Shown in pieces: positions 7,615-15,439 of a stretch of 64,000 nt of DNA (positions within the stretch are counted from its first letter, which is position 1; the number at the start of each line of letters is the position of its first letter). Under the pieces are notes generated by a model. That model did not search any database. It was given only the letters and a program-made list of their open reading frames with translations, and had not been told where the DNA came from. The position numbers were made by a program, and so were the translations under genes. The stretch is taken from NCBI GenBank assembly GCA_028710525.1, contig JAQTTY010000005.1:62001-126000 (forward strand), in the 5' to 3' direction. The stretch comes from Gallionella sp. (lineage in GTDB: Bacteria > Pseudomonadota > Gammaproteobacteria > Burkholderiales > Gallionellaceae).

Positions 7615-10443
7615 CTAGTGCGCCTCTTCCCAGCTCTTACCCACGCCCATCTCTACTAGCAGCGGCACTTTCAGCGCAGCGACGTCGCACATCAGTCGCG
7701 GCAAGTGTGCCTTGACCTTTTCCAGTTCGGCATCCGGCACTTCCAGTATCAATTCGTCGTGCACCTGCATGATGAGTCGGGTGGCGAGTTGCTCTTTTTC
7801 CAGCCATGACTGCACCGCGATCATGGCGAGTTTGATGAGGTCGGCCGCCGTGCCCTGCATGGGCGCGTTGATGGCCGCACGTTCCGCGCCCTGACGCTTC
7901 ATGCCATTGCTGGCGTTGATCTCGGGCAACCACAAGCGACGTCCGAACACGGTCTCCACATAACCTTGTTGCTTAGCCTGTTCGCGAGTGCGCTCCATAT
8001 AGTCCTTCACGCCGGGATAGCGCGTGAAATATCGCTCTATATAGGCGGTGGCAGCACTGCGCTCTACGCCTAACTGCTTGGCCAGACCAAAAGCCGACAT
8101 GCCGTAGATCAGACCGAAGTTGATGACCTTGGCATATCGGCGCTGCTCGCTCGTCACTTCCGCGCGCGAGGTCATAAAGATCTCGGCGGCGGTGGCGCGA
8201 TGGATGTCCTCGTTATTGGCGAAGGCTGAAAGCAAGCCTGCATCGCCAGACAAGTGCGCCATGATGCGCAACTCGATCTGAGAGTAATCGGCAGAAATCA
8301 GCAACGCACCCAGCGGCGCGATAAAGGCTTCGCGGATGCGGCGTCCTTCAGCGGTACGCACCGGAATGTTCTGCAAGTTGGGGTCATTGGAGGCCAAGCG
8401 TCCGGTGACCGCCACGGCCTGCGAGTAACTAGTGTGCACCCGTCCGGTACTGCGATTCACCGATAAAGGTAGCTTGTCGGTATAGGTAGATTTGAGCTTG
8501 GCCATGCCGCGATAGTCCAGCAATATCTTGGGCAAAGGATAATCCAGCGCCAGTTCCTGCAACACTTCCTCGTCGGTAGATGGGTCGCCGCCCGGGGTCT
8601 TTTTCTTCACTGGCAGACCCAGCTTGTCGAACAAGATCTCGCGCAATTGTTTGGGCGAATTGAGGTTGAAAGGTTGTCCTGCCGCCTCATAGGCCTTGGC
8701 TTCCAAGGCCAACAGCTTCTCACCTAACTCGCGGCTCTGTATTTGCAACAACGCGCTATCCAGCAGCACACCGTTGCGTTCCATCTTGTACAGCACATGC
8801 ATGCTGGGAAGTTCGATAGCGCGGTACACGTGTTGCAGGCCCGCTTGCGCGGCGACTTGCGGAGCGAGCGCCTGATACAAGCGCAGCGTGATGTCGGCAT
8901 CCTCGGCCGCATAACGTGTAGCGATATCCAGATCGACCTGATCGAAACAGATTTGCTTCGCACCTTTGCCTACCACCTCGCTGTAACTGATGGTCTTGAC
9001 GTTGAGATGACGGAGCGCGAGGTTATCCATATCGTGCGGCTTGTGCGACTCCAACACATAGGATAGCAACAACGTGTCGTCGTATATGCCGGCTAGAGCG
9101 ATGCCATGATTGGCGAAGATGTGTTGGTCGTATTTGAGATTCTGGCCAAGCTTCTTGTGCTGCGCGCTTTCCAACCATGGCTTGAGTTTGAGCAGCGTCG
9201 CTTCGCGATCGAGCTGGTCGGGTGCGCCGGGATAGATATGCGCCAGTGGCAGATAGGCCGCCTCATGGGGCGTGATAGCGAAGGACATGCCCACCATCTG
9301 CGCCTGCATCACGTCCAAGGAGGTCGTCTCTGTATCTAAACACACCAATTCGGCTGCGAATAACTTAGCTAACCAGCTATCGAGCTGCGCCTCGGTGAGG
9401 ATGCATTCGTAATTTGCGGTGGAAGTATCCGAAGCTATTTCACCTTCAATTCCATCATTCCCTCCCTCTGACAGGGTGAGAGTTAGGGTGGGGGTTGATT
9501 CTTTGCGCCCCGGCTCATTACTTCCAAACAAGGAGGCTTGCTCAGAGTTACCACCCCCACCCCAGCCCTCCCCCTGAGAGGAGGAGGGGGCACCTACCGA
9601 TCCACCTGCTTCGCGTAACCAAGTACGGAAACCATAACGTTGATATAACTCGCGCAGAGTCGCCACATCTTGCGGCAACTCCGTCATAGTTTGATAAGGC
9701 GCAGCTAAAGGCACATCACACTTCACGGTGATCAAGCGGCGCGCCTGCGGTAACCAGTCCAGCGCCTTGCGCAAATTCTCGCCCACCACCCCTTTGATCT
9801 CGTCGGCATGTGCAACAATTTCGTCCAGTGAGCCATATTGCGTCAGCCATTTCACCGCCGTCTTGGGGCCGACTTTTTCCACGCCGGGCACGTTGTCCAC
9901 GGTGTCACCTATCAACGACAGATAATCGATGATGCGCTCGGGTGGCACGCCGAACTTGGCGTTCACACCGGCGATGTCCAAGGTCTCGTTGTTCATGGTG
10001 TTGATCAACGTGACATGCTCGTTGACCAGTTGCGCAAGGTCTTTGTCGCCGGTGGCGACGACACATTGCACGCCATCCAGCGTGGCTTGCGTGGTGAGCG
10101 TACCTATCACGTCGTCCGCTTCCACACCCTCGATGGCAGCGATATGCCAGCCGTTGGCGGCGATCAGTCTGTGCAGCGGCTCGATCTGAAGCACCAGGTC
10201 TTCGGGCATGTGCGCGCGCGTCGCCTTGTATTCGGGATACCAATCGTCGCGGAAGGTTTTGCCTTTTGCATCAAAAACGCACAAGCTATAATCGCTCGGA
10301 AAATCGGTGCGTAATTTGCGCAACATGTTCAGCACGCCATACATCGCACCGGTCGGAAAACCTTCTGCATTGCGCATATCCGGCATGGCATGGAAAGCGC
10401 GGTATAGGAACGACGAGCCGTCGACTAACAACAGTTTCTTCAT
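7615..10443 (-). CDS. polA: DNA polymerase I
   Basis: Repair and Okazaki-processing polymerase, 942 residues. The N-terminal 5'-3' exonuclease runs from MKKLLLVDGSSFLYRAFHAM to about residue 280. The 3'-5' exonuclease (about 340-520) keeps its metal residues in CLDTETTSLD, NLKYDQHIF and YAAEDADITLRLY, so proofreading looks active. The family A polymerase follows, with SADYSQIELRIMAHLSGD, the O-helix region RRYAKVINFGLIYGMSAFG and VHDELILEVP. An open upstream extension to 10527 exists, but the ATG at 10441-10443 matches the family start. Residues about 285-329 are encoded by two REP-like palindromes inserted in frame in the interdomain linker. The start lies only 20 bases from the divergent LOG-family gene. 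Confidence 0.97.
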   Translation of the reverse strand: MKKLLLVDGSSFLYRAFHAMPDMRNAEGFPTGAMYGVLNMLRKLRTDFPSDYSLCVFDAKGKTFRDDWYPEYKATRAHMPEDLVLQIEPLHRLIAANGWHIAAIEGVEADDVIGTLTTQATLDGVQCVVATGDKDLAQLVNEHVTLINTMNNETLDIAGVNAKFGVPPERIIDYLSLIGDTVDNVPGVEKVGPKTAVKWLTQYGSLDEIVAHADEIKGVVGENLRKALDWLPQARRLITVKCDVPLAAPYQTMTELPQDVATLRELYQRYGFRTWLREAGGSVGAPSSSQGEGWGGGGNSEQASLFGSNEPGRKESTPTLTLTLSEGGNDGIEGEIASDTSTANYECILTEAQLDSWLAKLFAAELVCLDTETTSLDVMQAQMVGMSFAITPHEAAYLPLAHIYPGAPDQLDREATLLKLKPWLESAQHKKLGQNLKYDQHIFANHGIALAGIYDDTLLLSYVLESHKPHDMDNLALRHLNVKTISYSEVVGKGAKQICFDQVDLDIATRYAAEDADITLRLYQALAPQVAAQAGLQHVYRAIELPSMHVLYKMERNGVLLDSALLQIQSRELGEKLLALEAKAYEAAGQPFNLNSPKQLREILFDKLGLPVKKKTPGGDPSTDEEVLQELALDYPLPKILLDYRGMAKLKSTYTDKLPLSVNRSTGRVHTSYSQAVAVTGRLASNDPNLQNIPVRTAEGRRIREAFIAPLGALLISADYSQIELRIMAHLSGDAGLLSAFANNEDIHRATAAEIFMTSRAEVTSEQRRYAKVINFGLIYGMSAFGLAKQLGVERSAATAYIERYFTRYPGVKDYMERTREQAKQQGYVETVFGRRLWLPEINASNGMKRQGAERAAINAPMQGTAADLIKLAMIAVQSWLEKEQLATRLIMQVHDELILEVPDAELEKVKAHLPRLMCDVAALKVPLLVEMGVGKSWEEAH
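9457..9495. repeat. REP-like palindromic unit A inside polA
   Basis: A pyrimidine/purine-biased palindromic unit with CCCTC...AGGGTGAGAG and a GTTAGGGTGGGGGT tail. Its complement has the form of the dispersed ACCCCCACCCTAAC... intergenic repeats common in beta- and gammaproteobacteria. It is read in frame by polA as TPTLTLTLSEGG. It is oriented opposite to unit B, 55 bases away. Confidence 0.65.
9551..9590. repeat. REP-like palindromic unit B inside polA
   Basis: This unit starts CCACCCCCACCCCAGCCC and folds through CCCTCCCCCT-gag-AGGAGGAGGG. It is inverted relative to unit A (9457-9495), so the two form a BIME-like pair around a 55-base spacer. polA reads it in frame as APSSSQGEGWGGGG, a peptide typical of translated REP repeats. 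Confidence 0.65.
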
Positions 10444-10463
10444 TTTTGAATGTGAGGTAAGTA

Positions 10464-11180
10464 ATGAACACTCCGCCCAAGCTGCCCATCCCGGCGATGC
10501 CAGATTCGTGGAACTCCAAGGAGGCATGGCGTGTGTTCGGCATTATGTCAGAGTTCGTCTCTGCGACCGAACGCCTTAACCGCATCCATCCCGCCGTCAG
10601 CATCTTCGGTAGCGCACGCACCAAGCCCGACAATGTCTATTACAAGCTCGCTGAGGAGATTGCGCGATTGCTCTCTGATGCCGGTTTCTCGGTCATCTCG
10701 GGTGGTGGCCCCGGCATCATGGAAGCGGTCAACAAGGGTGCGTTCTACGGCAAATCGCCCAGCGTAGGTCTGAATATCCAGCTGCCCCACGAGCAGGTCG
10801 GTAATGCCTACCAAAACATCAGCCAGACCTTCCAGCACTTCTTCTCTCGTAAGGTGATGTTCGTGAAGTTCGCCAGCGCCTATGTGGTGATGCCCGGCGG
10901 CTTCGGCACGTTGGACGAATTAATGGAGGCACTAACGCTAGTTCAGACCGGCAAGACCCGCCGCATCCCTATCATCTTGGTGGGTAGTGCGTTCTGGGCC
11001 GGCATGCTCGACTGGTTCCGCACCACGTTGATCGACGAGAAAGTCATCAGCCCCGACGATATGGATCTGATACAACTGACTGATGATCCTGCTGAGGTGG
11101 TGAGTGCGATTTTCAAACATTACGAGACACGCGGCTTTGAGCCTTCCGAAGCTGAACGCGAACGCCAGCTCTATCTATAA
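10464..11180 (+). CDS. LOG family protein (TIGR00730 type, cytokinin riboside 5'-monophosphate phosphoribohydrolase fold)
   Basis: Predicted Rossmann-fold nucleotide phosphoribohydrolase of the LOG/YgdH group. Characterised members hydrolyse nucleoside monophosphates to base and ribose 5-phosphate; the substrate here is unknown. The 238-residue protein has an N-terminal extension (1-45), VSIFGSARTKPD, GGGPGIMEAVNKGA and the family signature PGGFGTLDELMEALTLVQTGK. The ATG at 10464 is preceded by GAGG at suitable spacing. It lies 20 bases from the divergent polA start, so the promoters must overlap the coding regions or each other. A terminator-like structure follows. Confidence 0.9.
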   Translation: MNTPPKLPIPAMPDSWNSKEAWRVFGIMSEFVSATERLNRIHPAVSIFGSARTKPDNVYYKLAEEIARLLSDAGFSVISGGGPGIMEAVNKGAFYGKSPSVGLNIQLPHEQVGNAYQNISQTFQHFFSRKVMFVKFASAYVVMPGGFGTLDELMEALTLVQTGKTRRIPIILVGSAFWAGMLDWFRTTLIDEKVISPDDMDLIQLTDDPAEVVSAIFKHYETRGFEPSEAERERQLYL

Positions 11181-11226
11181 AAACCGAACGCGTGCCTGCC
11201 GATACGAAAGATGCGCGACGGTTTTT
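11179..11226 (+). terminator. Probable intrinsic terminator after the LOG-family gene
   Basis: AAAACCG just after the stop pairs with CGGTTTTT at 11219-11226, with an inner CGCG/CGCG pairing, and the right arm ends in a T-run. The loop is long (about 24 bases), so efficiency is uncertain. It separates the LOG-family gene from the DUF2782-thrB group. Confidence 0.45.
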
Positions 11227-11299
11227 CCGGCGCCGCAGATAATTCAGTTAAAATGCGCTCTCCACGATCTTTCATTCACGACTCACCCGAGAATTCACC

Positions 11300-11635
11300 A
11301 TGCGCCTGATGACCTTATTGCTACTCAGTGGCTTTGCAACCGGTGCGCTGGCGGCTCAAGCCGTACCACCCGACTTGCAGCCACTCCCTGCCCCCTCGGT
11401 GGATACGAGCAGCGACTCGCCGGTGGACGCAGATGAAGGTGTAACCATCACCAAAGAAGCTGCCAACAAAGTCGAAGAGTTCCGCGTCGGGGGCCGCTTG
11501 TACATGATCAAAGTCACCCCCAAACACGGCCAGCCCTACTATCTGGTGGATGATCACGGTGATGGCAAGTTCTCCCGTCAAGGCAGTTTGGATTCAGGTT
11601 TCCGTCCACCTCAATGGGTCATCAAGAAGTTTTAA
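11300..11635 (+). CDS. DUF2782 family periplasmic protein
   Basis: A 111-residue exported protein with a signal peptide (MRLMTLLLLSGFATGALA), a Pro/Ser-rich stretch (20-45) and a compact C-terminal domain ITKEAANKVEEFRVGGRLYMIKVTPK ending DSGFRPPQWVIKKF. It matches the DUF2782 family, found next to thrB and polA in betaproteobacteria. No function is established. It sits three bases before thrB and is certainly co-transcribed with it. Confidence 0.85.
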   Translation: MRLMTLLLLSGFATGALAAQAVPPDLQPLPAPSVDTSSDSPVDADEGVTITKEAANKVEEFRVGGRLYMIKVTPKHGQPYYLVDDHGDGKFSRQGSLDSGFRPPQWVIKKF

Positions 11636-11638
11636 GCT

Positions 11639-12583
11639 ATGGCAGTCTTCACTAGTGTTACCGAGGCGGAACTCTCCGCTTGGCTGAGCGATTATTCTCT
11701 AGGGCAAGTCCAGCAACTGCTGGGCATCTCTTCCGGCATAGAGAACACCAACTATTTCGTCACCACGGCGAATGGGCGCTTTGTACTTACTTTGTTCGAA
11801 AAACTCACTGCTTGCGAACTGCCGTTCTATCTCAATCTGATGTCGCATCTGGCGCGTCACGGCATCCCCTGCCCAGCACCGGTGGCCAACCGTCACAACA
11901 GTTTCTTGGGCGAGTTGAATGGGAAGCCCGCTTGCATCGTCAGCCGCTTGAGCGGCGCATCCACCACCACACCGAGCAGCGCACAGTGTGCAGCGATGGG
12001 CGCGATGCTGGGCCAGATGCATGTCGCCGGTCAGAGCTTCGCGCACAATATGCCGAATGCGCGCGGCGCGGCTTGGCGTGCTGCGACCGAACCATTGGTA
12101 CATCCCTATCTCGTTGCTGAACAGGCGGAGTTGTTGGCAAGCGAAGTGGCGCTGCATGCCGGCCGCGATTTGAGCAACTTGCCGCAAGGCGTGATTCATG
12201 CCGACCTGTTCCGCGACAATGTGCTGCTAGAAGGCGACCGTGTCGGTGGCCTGATCGATTTCTATTTTGCCTGCTCAGACGCGCTGCTCTATGACGTTGC
12301 CATCACCGTCAATGACTGGTGCATGAACCATCAGACCAAAGTATTAGATGCTGAGTTGGCGCAAGCTTTCTTGCGTGCCTATAACAGCGTACGTCCACTA
12401 CAAACCAATGAGTCCGAGGCTTGGCCACTGATGCTGCGCCTGGCTGCGCTACGCTTCTGGTTGTCGCGTTTATTCGATATGTATCTGCCGCGCGACGGTG
12501 AGATGGTCAACCCGCACGACCCGCGTCATTTCGAACGCGTGTTGCGCAACCATATCGCCGCCCCCGCTGCGGTGTGGTTATAA
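11639..12583 (+). CDS. thrB: Homoserine kinase (ThrB type II)
   Basis: Phosphorylates homoserine for threonine synthase in the aspartate pathway. The 314-residue protein belongs to the aminoglycoside-phosphotransferase-like fold, not the GHMP kinase fold of the E. coli enzyme. Visible motifs are SGIENTNYFVTT with the following nucleotide-binding strand FVLTLFEKL, the catalytic loop GVIHADLFRDNVLL (His-x-Asp and Asn) and the metal-binding segment GLIDFYFACSD. It is in an operon with the DUF2782 gene upstream (three-base gap) and a BPSS1780-type membrane protein downstream (ten-base gap). The product feeds threonine, the substrate of ilvA elsewhere in the window. Confidence 0.95.
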   Translation: MAVFTSVTEAELSAWLSDYSLGQVQQLLGISSGIENTNYFVTTANGRFVLTLFEKLTACELPFYLNLMSHLARHGIPCPAPVANRHNSFLGELNGKPACIVSRLSGASTTTPSSAQCAAMGAMLGQMHVAGQSFAHNMPNARGAAWRAATEPLVHPYLVAEQAELLASEVALHAGRDLSNLPQGVIHADLFRDNVLLEGDRVGGLIDFYFACSDALLYDVAITVNDWCMNHQTKVLDAELAQAFLRAYNSVRPLQTNESEAWPLMLRLAALRFWLSRLFDMYLPRDGEMVNPHDPRHFERVLRNHIAAPAAVWL

Positions 12584-12593
12584 AGGAAACACT

Positions 12594-13358
12594 ATGGAAG
12601 CATTACATGTGAACGCTGACCGTGGCTGGGCTTGGATCAAGCACGGCGCCACGCTGTTCATGAAAGCGCCACTGCTGTGGGGTGCGCTGCTCATCATCTG
12701 TCTGGTCTCGGCACTCGCGCTCACCAGCATCCCCTTTGCAGGCGAAGCGGTGGTCACCTTGTTGACCCCAGTCGTGCTGGCGGGACTGATGGTGGGCTGC
12801 CGTGCGCTCGATCAAAATCAAGAGTTGGAACTCCCGCATCTGTTCAGCGGTTTCAAGAAAGCAACGTCCACGCTGGTGACACTGGGCGCAATCTCGTTGG
12901 CCTGCCAATACGGCATTTTCGGCGTGATGAAGGCGATGGGCGGCGGCGATCTAGTTGATCTTATGATGAGCAAAGACCCGATTAGCGATTCTAATGTGTT
13001 GATACAAGCAGCAAACGGAGCGGGTATTTCCATGCTAATTGGCATGGCCTTATTCTTCCTGTTGATGATGGCGATGCAATACGCCCCCATGCTGGCCTAT
13101 TTCCGTGGTGTGCCCGCCCTACCCGCGATGCGCCTGAGTCTTAGCGCTTTCAAACGCAACATCGGCGCGATGTCGGTGTATGGCTTAATCTTCTTCTCAC
13201 TGGCCATCTTCGCCAGTCTGCCCATGATGCTAGGTTGGCTAGTGCTGATGCCAGTGATGTTCACTTCGCTGTATAGCAGTTACTCAGACATCTTCCCCGC
13301 CTACAAGACTGAAGAAGTAGTCGCCGCCGTAACCGTCAGCGAATCTGAGTCGAATTAG
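12594..13358 (+). CDS. BPSS1780 family membrane protein
   Basis: A 254-residue integral membrane protein with about five hydrophobic segments (roughly residues 25-45, 50-70, 95-115, 145-170, 195-235). The opening MEALHVNADRGWAWIKHGATLFMKAP is characteristic of the BPSS1780 family, whose function is unknown. The ATG at 12594 has AAAGGAAAC upstream; a longer upstream extension would overlap thrB and is not favoured. The persistent linkage to thrB is conserved in related bacteria but does not explain its role. Confidence 0.85.
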   Translation: MEALHVNADRGWAWIKHGATLFMKAPLLWGALLIICLVSALALTSIPFAGEAVVTLLTPVVLAGLMVGCRALDQNQELELPHLFSGFKKATSTLVTLGAISLACQYGIFGVMKAMGGGDLVDLMMSKDPISDSNVLIQAANGAGISMLIGMALFFLLMMAMQYAPMLAYFRGVPALPAMRLSLSAFKRNIGAMSVYGLIFFSLAIFASLPMMLGWLVLMPVMFTSLYSSYSDIFPAYKTEEVVAAVTVSESESN

Positions 13359-13381
13359 ATTGTGCTAATATTCTGCCTCGC

Positions 13382-13399
13382 GCCCGAGACCGTTCGGGC
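13382..13399 (+). other. Small GC-rich hairpin between two membrane-protein genes
   Basis: GCCCGA (13382-13387) and TCGGGC (13394-13399) form a six-pair stem with a six-base loop in the 58-base gap after the BPSS1780 gene. No T-run follows, so it is more likely an mRNA-stability or partial attenuation element than a terminator. Confidence 0.3.
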
Positions 13400-13416
13400 C
13401 GTCAGCGGAGAATAAG

Positions 13417-13962
13417 ATGCAATTCGAAGTCAGCAAGAAAGATGTAGCAGACGCGCACATCCCCCATAACCTGTTCGTCTCCAGCCTGTTCCTGATCGAT
13501 CTGATGATGAGCCCTGCGGTGATCGTGCTCAAGCTGGGCATGCCCGGCCTGATGTTCACCCTGATGTGTTCGCTCTCCGTGATGGGCTATATCTATCTGC
13601 GTAGCCGCAAGTCCACCACTTGGTTCGTCGATGCACATTGGCGTCTGTCTTGGTCACGCGCGCGTATCCTGCTGTTGGGTTACACGATCTCTGCGGTCTT
13701 GATAGCTCTGGCCTGGTTGGTGAGTCTGACTGCGCACGAAGCCAGCATGGCTCACATCATGTGGACGGCGATGACGCGTATCGCCCTAGTACCCACCCTG
13801 CTGTTCGTGCTGCTCACTGCCATCATGGAAGCGAGTGCAATCGGCGTGGCGACCAAGGGGGAAGTACCGGACAAGATCGTCTCCACTTTCCCGCCCCCAC
13901 CGGAGATGAAGCGCCGCGAACTTGAGATAAAAGAGCTGAGCACCCAACACCCGCCACAATAA
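13417..13962 (+). CDS. Hypothetical membrane protein
   Basis: A 181-residue protein I do not recognise. It has four hydrophobic segments (about 20-40, 43-62, 85-110 and 118-145), arranged as two hairpins separated by the basic loop RSRKSTTWFVDAHWRLSWSRAR. A soluble tail follows with FPPPPEMKRRELEIKEL. The ATG has GGAG upstream. It follows the BPSS1780 gene after 58 bases on the same strand and may be the last gene of the thrB operon. Nothing in it suggests an enzyme. Confidence 0.7.
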   Translation: MQFEVSKKDVADAHIPHNLFVSSLFLIDLMMSPAVIVLKLGMPGLMFTLMCSLSVMGYIYLRSRKSTTWFVDAHWRLSWSRARILLLGYTISAVLIALAWLVSLTAHEASMAHIMWTAMTRIALVPTLLFVLLTAIMEASAIGVATKGEVPDKIVSTFPPPPEMKRRELEIKELSTQHPPQ

Positions 13963-14028
13963 GCCGCCTCCCCGAGGGATCAAGTTTGACAATTTCCGAT
14001 GACCGCCAAACTATTGTGAACCCTAAGT

Positions 14029-15246
14029 CTAGTTTGGCACTTCGCTAACCTTAGCTGGCACTTCGCTGACCTTAATTGTCCCGATCAGTTTGCTTACCAA
14101 AGCTCGTGACAGATAGGTGATATCTTGCTCCGAAGGACGCGCATCACAAGAGCCCTCATTGATGGCATTAATAAACAATTTTGACTCCATCTGCCAGCTT
14201 GGGATGCGGATACTCTTATTGTCACGTCTTGCCTGTCTCTGACTTTCACTATTGTAGAAATTCACAGTACGGCTTATTTCCGCAGCGTTAGCCGGGAAGG
14301 TGCGTGTCACCAGCTCGACAGAGACGTTATTCACACCCGCATTTAAGGTGTTTAGATTGTAATCACCAATCCAAATAATCCCGCCTGACTTGACATCGAT
14401 TAACTTGGCGTTAAGTTTGGCGGCAACGACCGTACAAGAAGTGTATGGACTGCTATTTAGTTGAGCGTCAATCTCTGGATGCTTCCTTACAAACTCCCGA
14501 ACTTCTGCGAGTTGCCTCAGGTCTTTGCTAACCTTCACATGGACATCCCTATCAAAGGAGTTGATCTGCAAGATATAGTCAGCGCTAACTGGCCCAGACT
14601 GAGCAGCGCGAATGACTTCAGACATATCTACCAATTCCTTGTTATCAGCCTCTCTCTTTTTCCCTGCGGAGGAAGTTTTCAGGTTTTCCCGAATTTCGGT
14701 GGTCTTAACTTGGAATTGCTCGATACTCATCATCCCTTTGTCATACTTATTTTTGAGATCATCAAGTATGAACTGCGTCTCTGGCGCGACCTGTGAGCGT
14801 AAACAGCTATATTCGAATACATTACAACGAGATTCATCTCGCAAATCACGAAGTTTGGCCTCAAGTTTCGCTCGGCTCAACACACGAAAACCTTGGTTTA
14901 TAAATACTCTCTCAATCTCTTGTTCTGCCGAATTAAAGAAGTCTTGTGTGTTGTACTCGCCACTCTTTTCATCCCGCACAGCGTCTTCCTGAGCCCTTCT
15001 TTCTTTATTTTTAGAGTTAGGGTCGCGAGGAACATTGATAACGACTGAACTCCCCCTCATAACAGGCTGAGTTTTATCTTGACTTATATGCCCCTCGATA
15101 TCGTCTGAACTTGAAAAATCAAATTTGACTGCAATCTTATCTTCTGTTGATTCTGGAATGGCCGGCATAGCTACAAGTGGAGCCATTCCGCCACAACCCA
15201 CCAGTAATCCCGTCAAAACTACGGCGACCAGTAAAGACTTCTTCAT
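14029..15246 (-). CDS. Putative outer-membrane lipoprotein of unknown function
   Basis: A 405-residue protein with a lipoprotein signal ending GLLVGC (Cys18). A charged, lysine-rich stretch follows (80-100, 175-200). A later region contains DYILQINSFDRDV and LNAKLIDVKSGGIIWIGDYNL; this ALI DVKSG-x-IxW pattern resembles CsgG/LpoB-like periplasmic lipoproteins, but the match is weak. The very C-terminus is a tandem duplication (KVSEVP twice). It has its own 193-base upstream gap and stands alone between converging and co-directional genes. Base composition is nearer 50% GC than its neighbours. Function unknown. Confidence 0.7.
   Translation of the reverse strand: MKKSLLVAVVLTGLLVGCGGMAPLVAMPAIPESTEDKIAVKFDFSSSDDIEGHISQDKTQPVMRGSSVVINVPRDPNSKNKERRAQEDAVRDEKSGEYNTQDFFNSAEQEIERVFINQGFRVLSRAKLEAKLRDLRDESRCNVFEYSCLRSQVAPETQFILDDLKNKYDKGMMSIEQFQVKTTEIRENLKTSSAGKKREADNKELVDMSEVIRAAQSGPVSADYILQINSFDRDVHVKVSKDLRQLAEVREFVRKHPEIDAQLNSSPYTSCTVVAAKLNAKLIDVKSGGIIWIGDYNLNTLNAGVNNVSVELVTRTFPANAAEISRTVNFYNSESQRQARRDNKSIRIPSWQMESKLFINAINEGSCDARPSEQDITYLSRALVSKLIGTIKVSEVPAKVSEVPN
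14036..14074. repeat. Two-copy 21-base tandem repeat in the lipoprotein C-terminus
   Basis: GGCACTTCGCTAACCTTA (14036-14053) recurs as GGCACTTCGCTGACCTTA (14057-14074), one mismatch in 18 with a 21-base period. It encodes the duplicated KVSEVP at the end of the lipoprotein, a recent in-frame duplication. Confidence 0.85.
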
Positions 15247-15439
15247 TTTAAATTTTCCCTGAAATAACTAATTAAATGACATAAATGAGCAATACTATAT
15301 TTTGCACTAACGTCTTCCATTTATTAAAAACCACTCCAAAACTGGGGCAATATATCATTTCAAATGCGGATGTGTTTGAGATTAACTACCAGTAGCGGGT
15401 GTATGCCTGCCAACCTTTTACCTAACTTACTCTAGCCCA
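15247..15439. other. Intergenic region between uvrD and the lipoprotein gene
   Basis: An AT-rich 193-base gap upstream of the lipoprotein and downstream of uvrD. It presumably holds the lipoprotein promoter. I see no convincing -35/-10 pair, RNA gene or terminator with a T-run. Confidence 0.4.
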
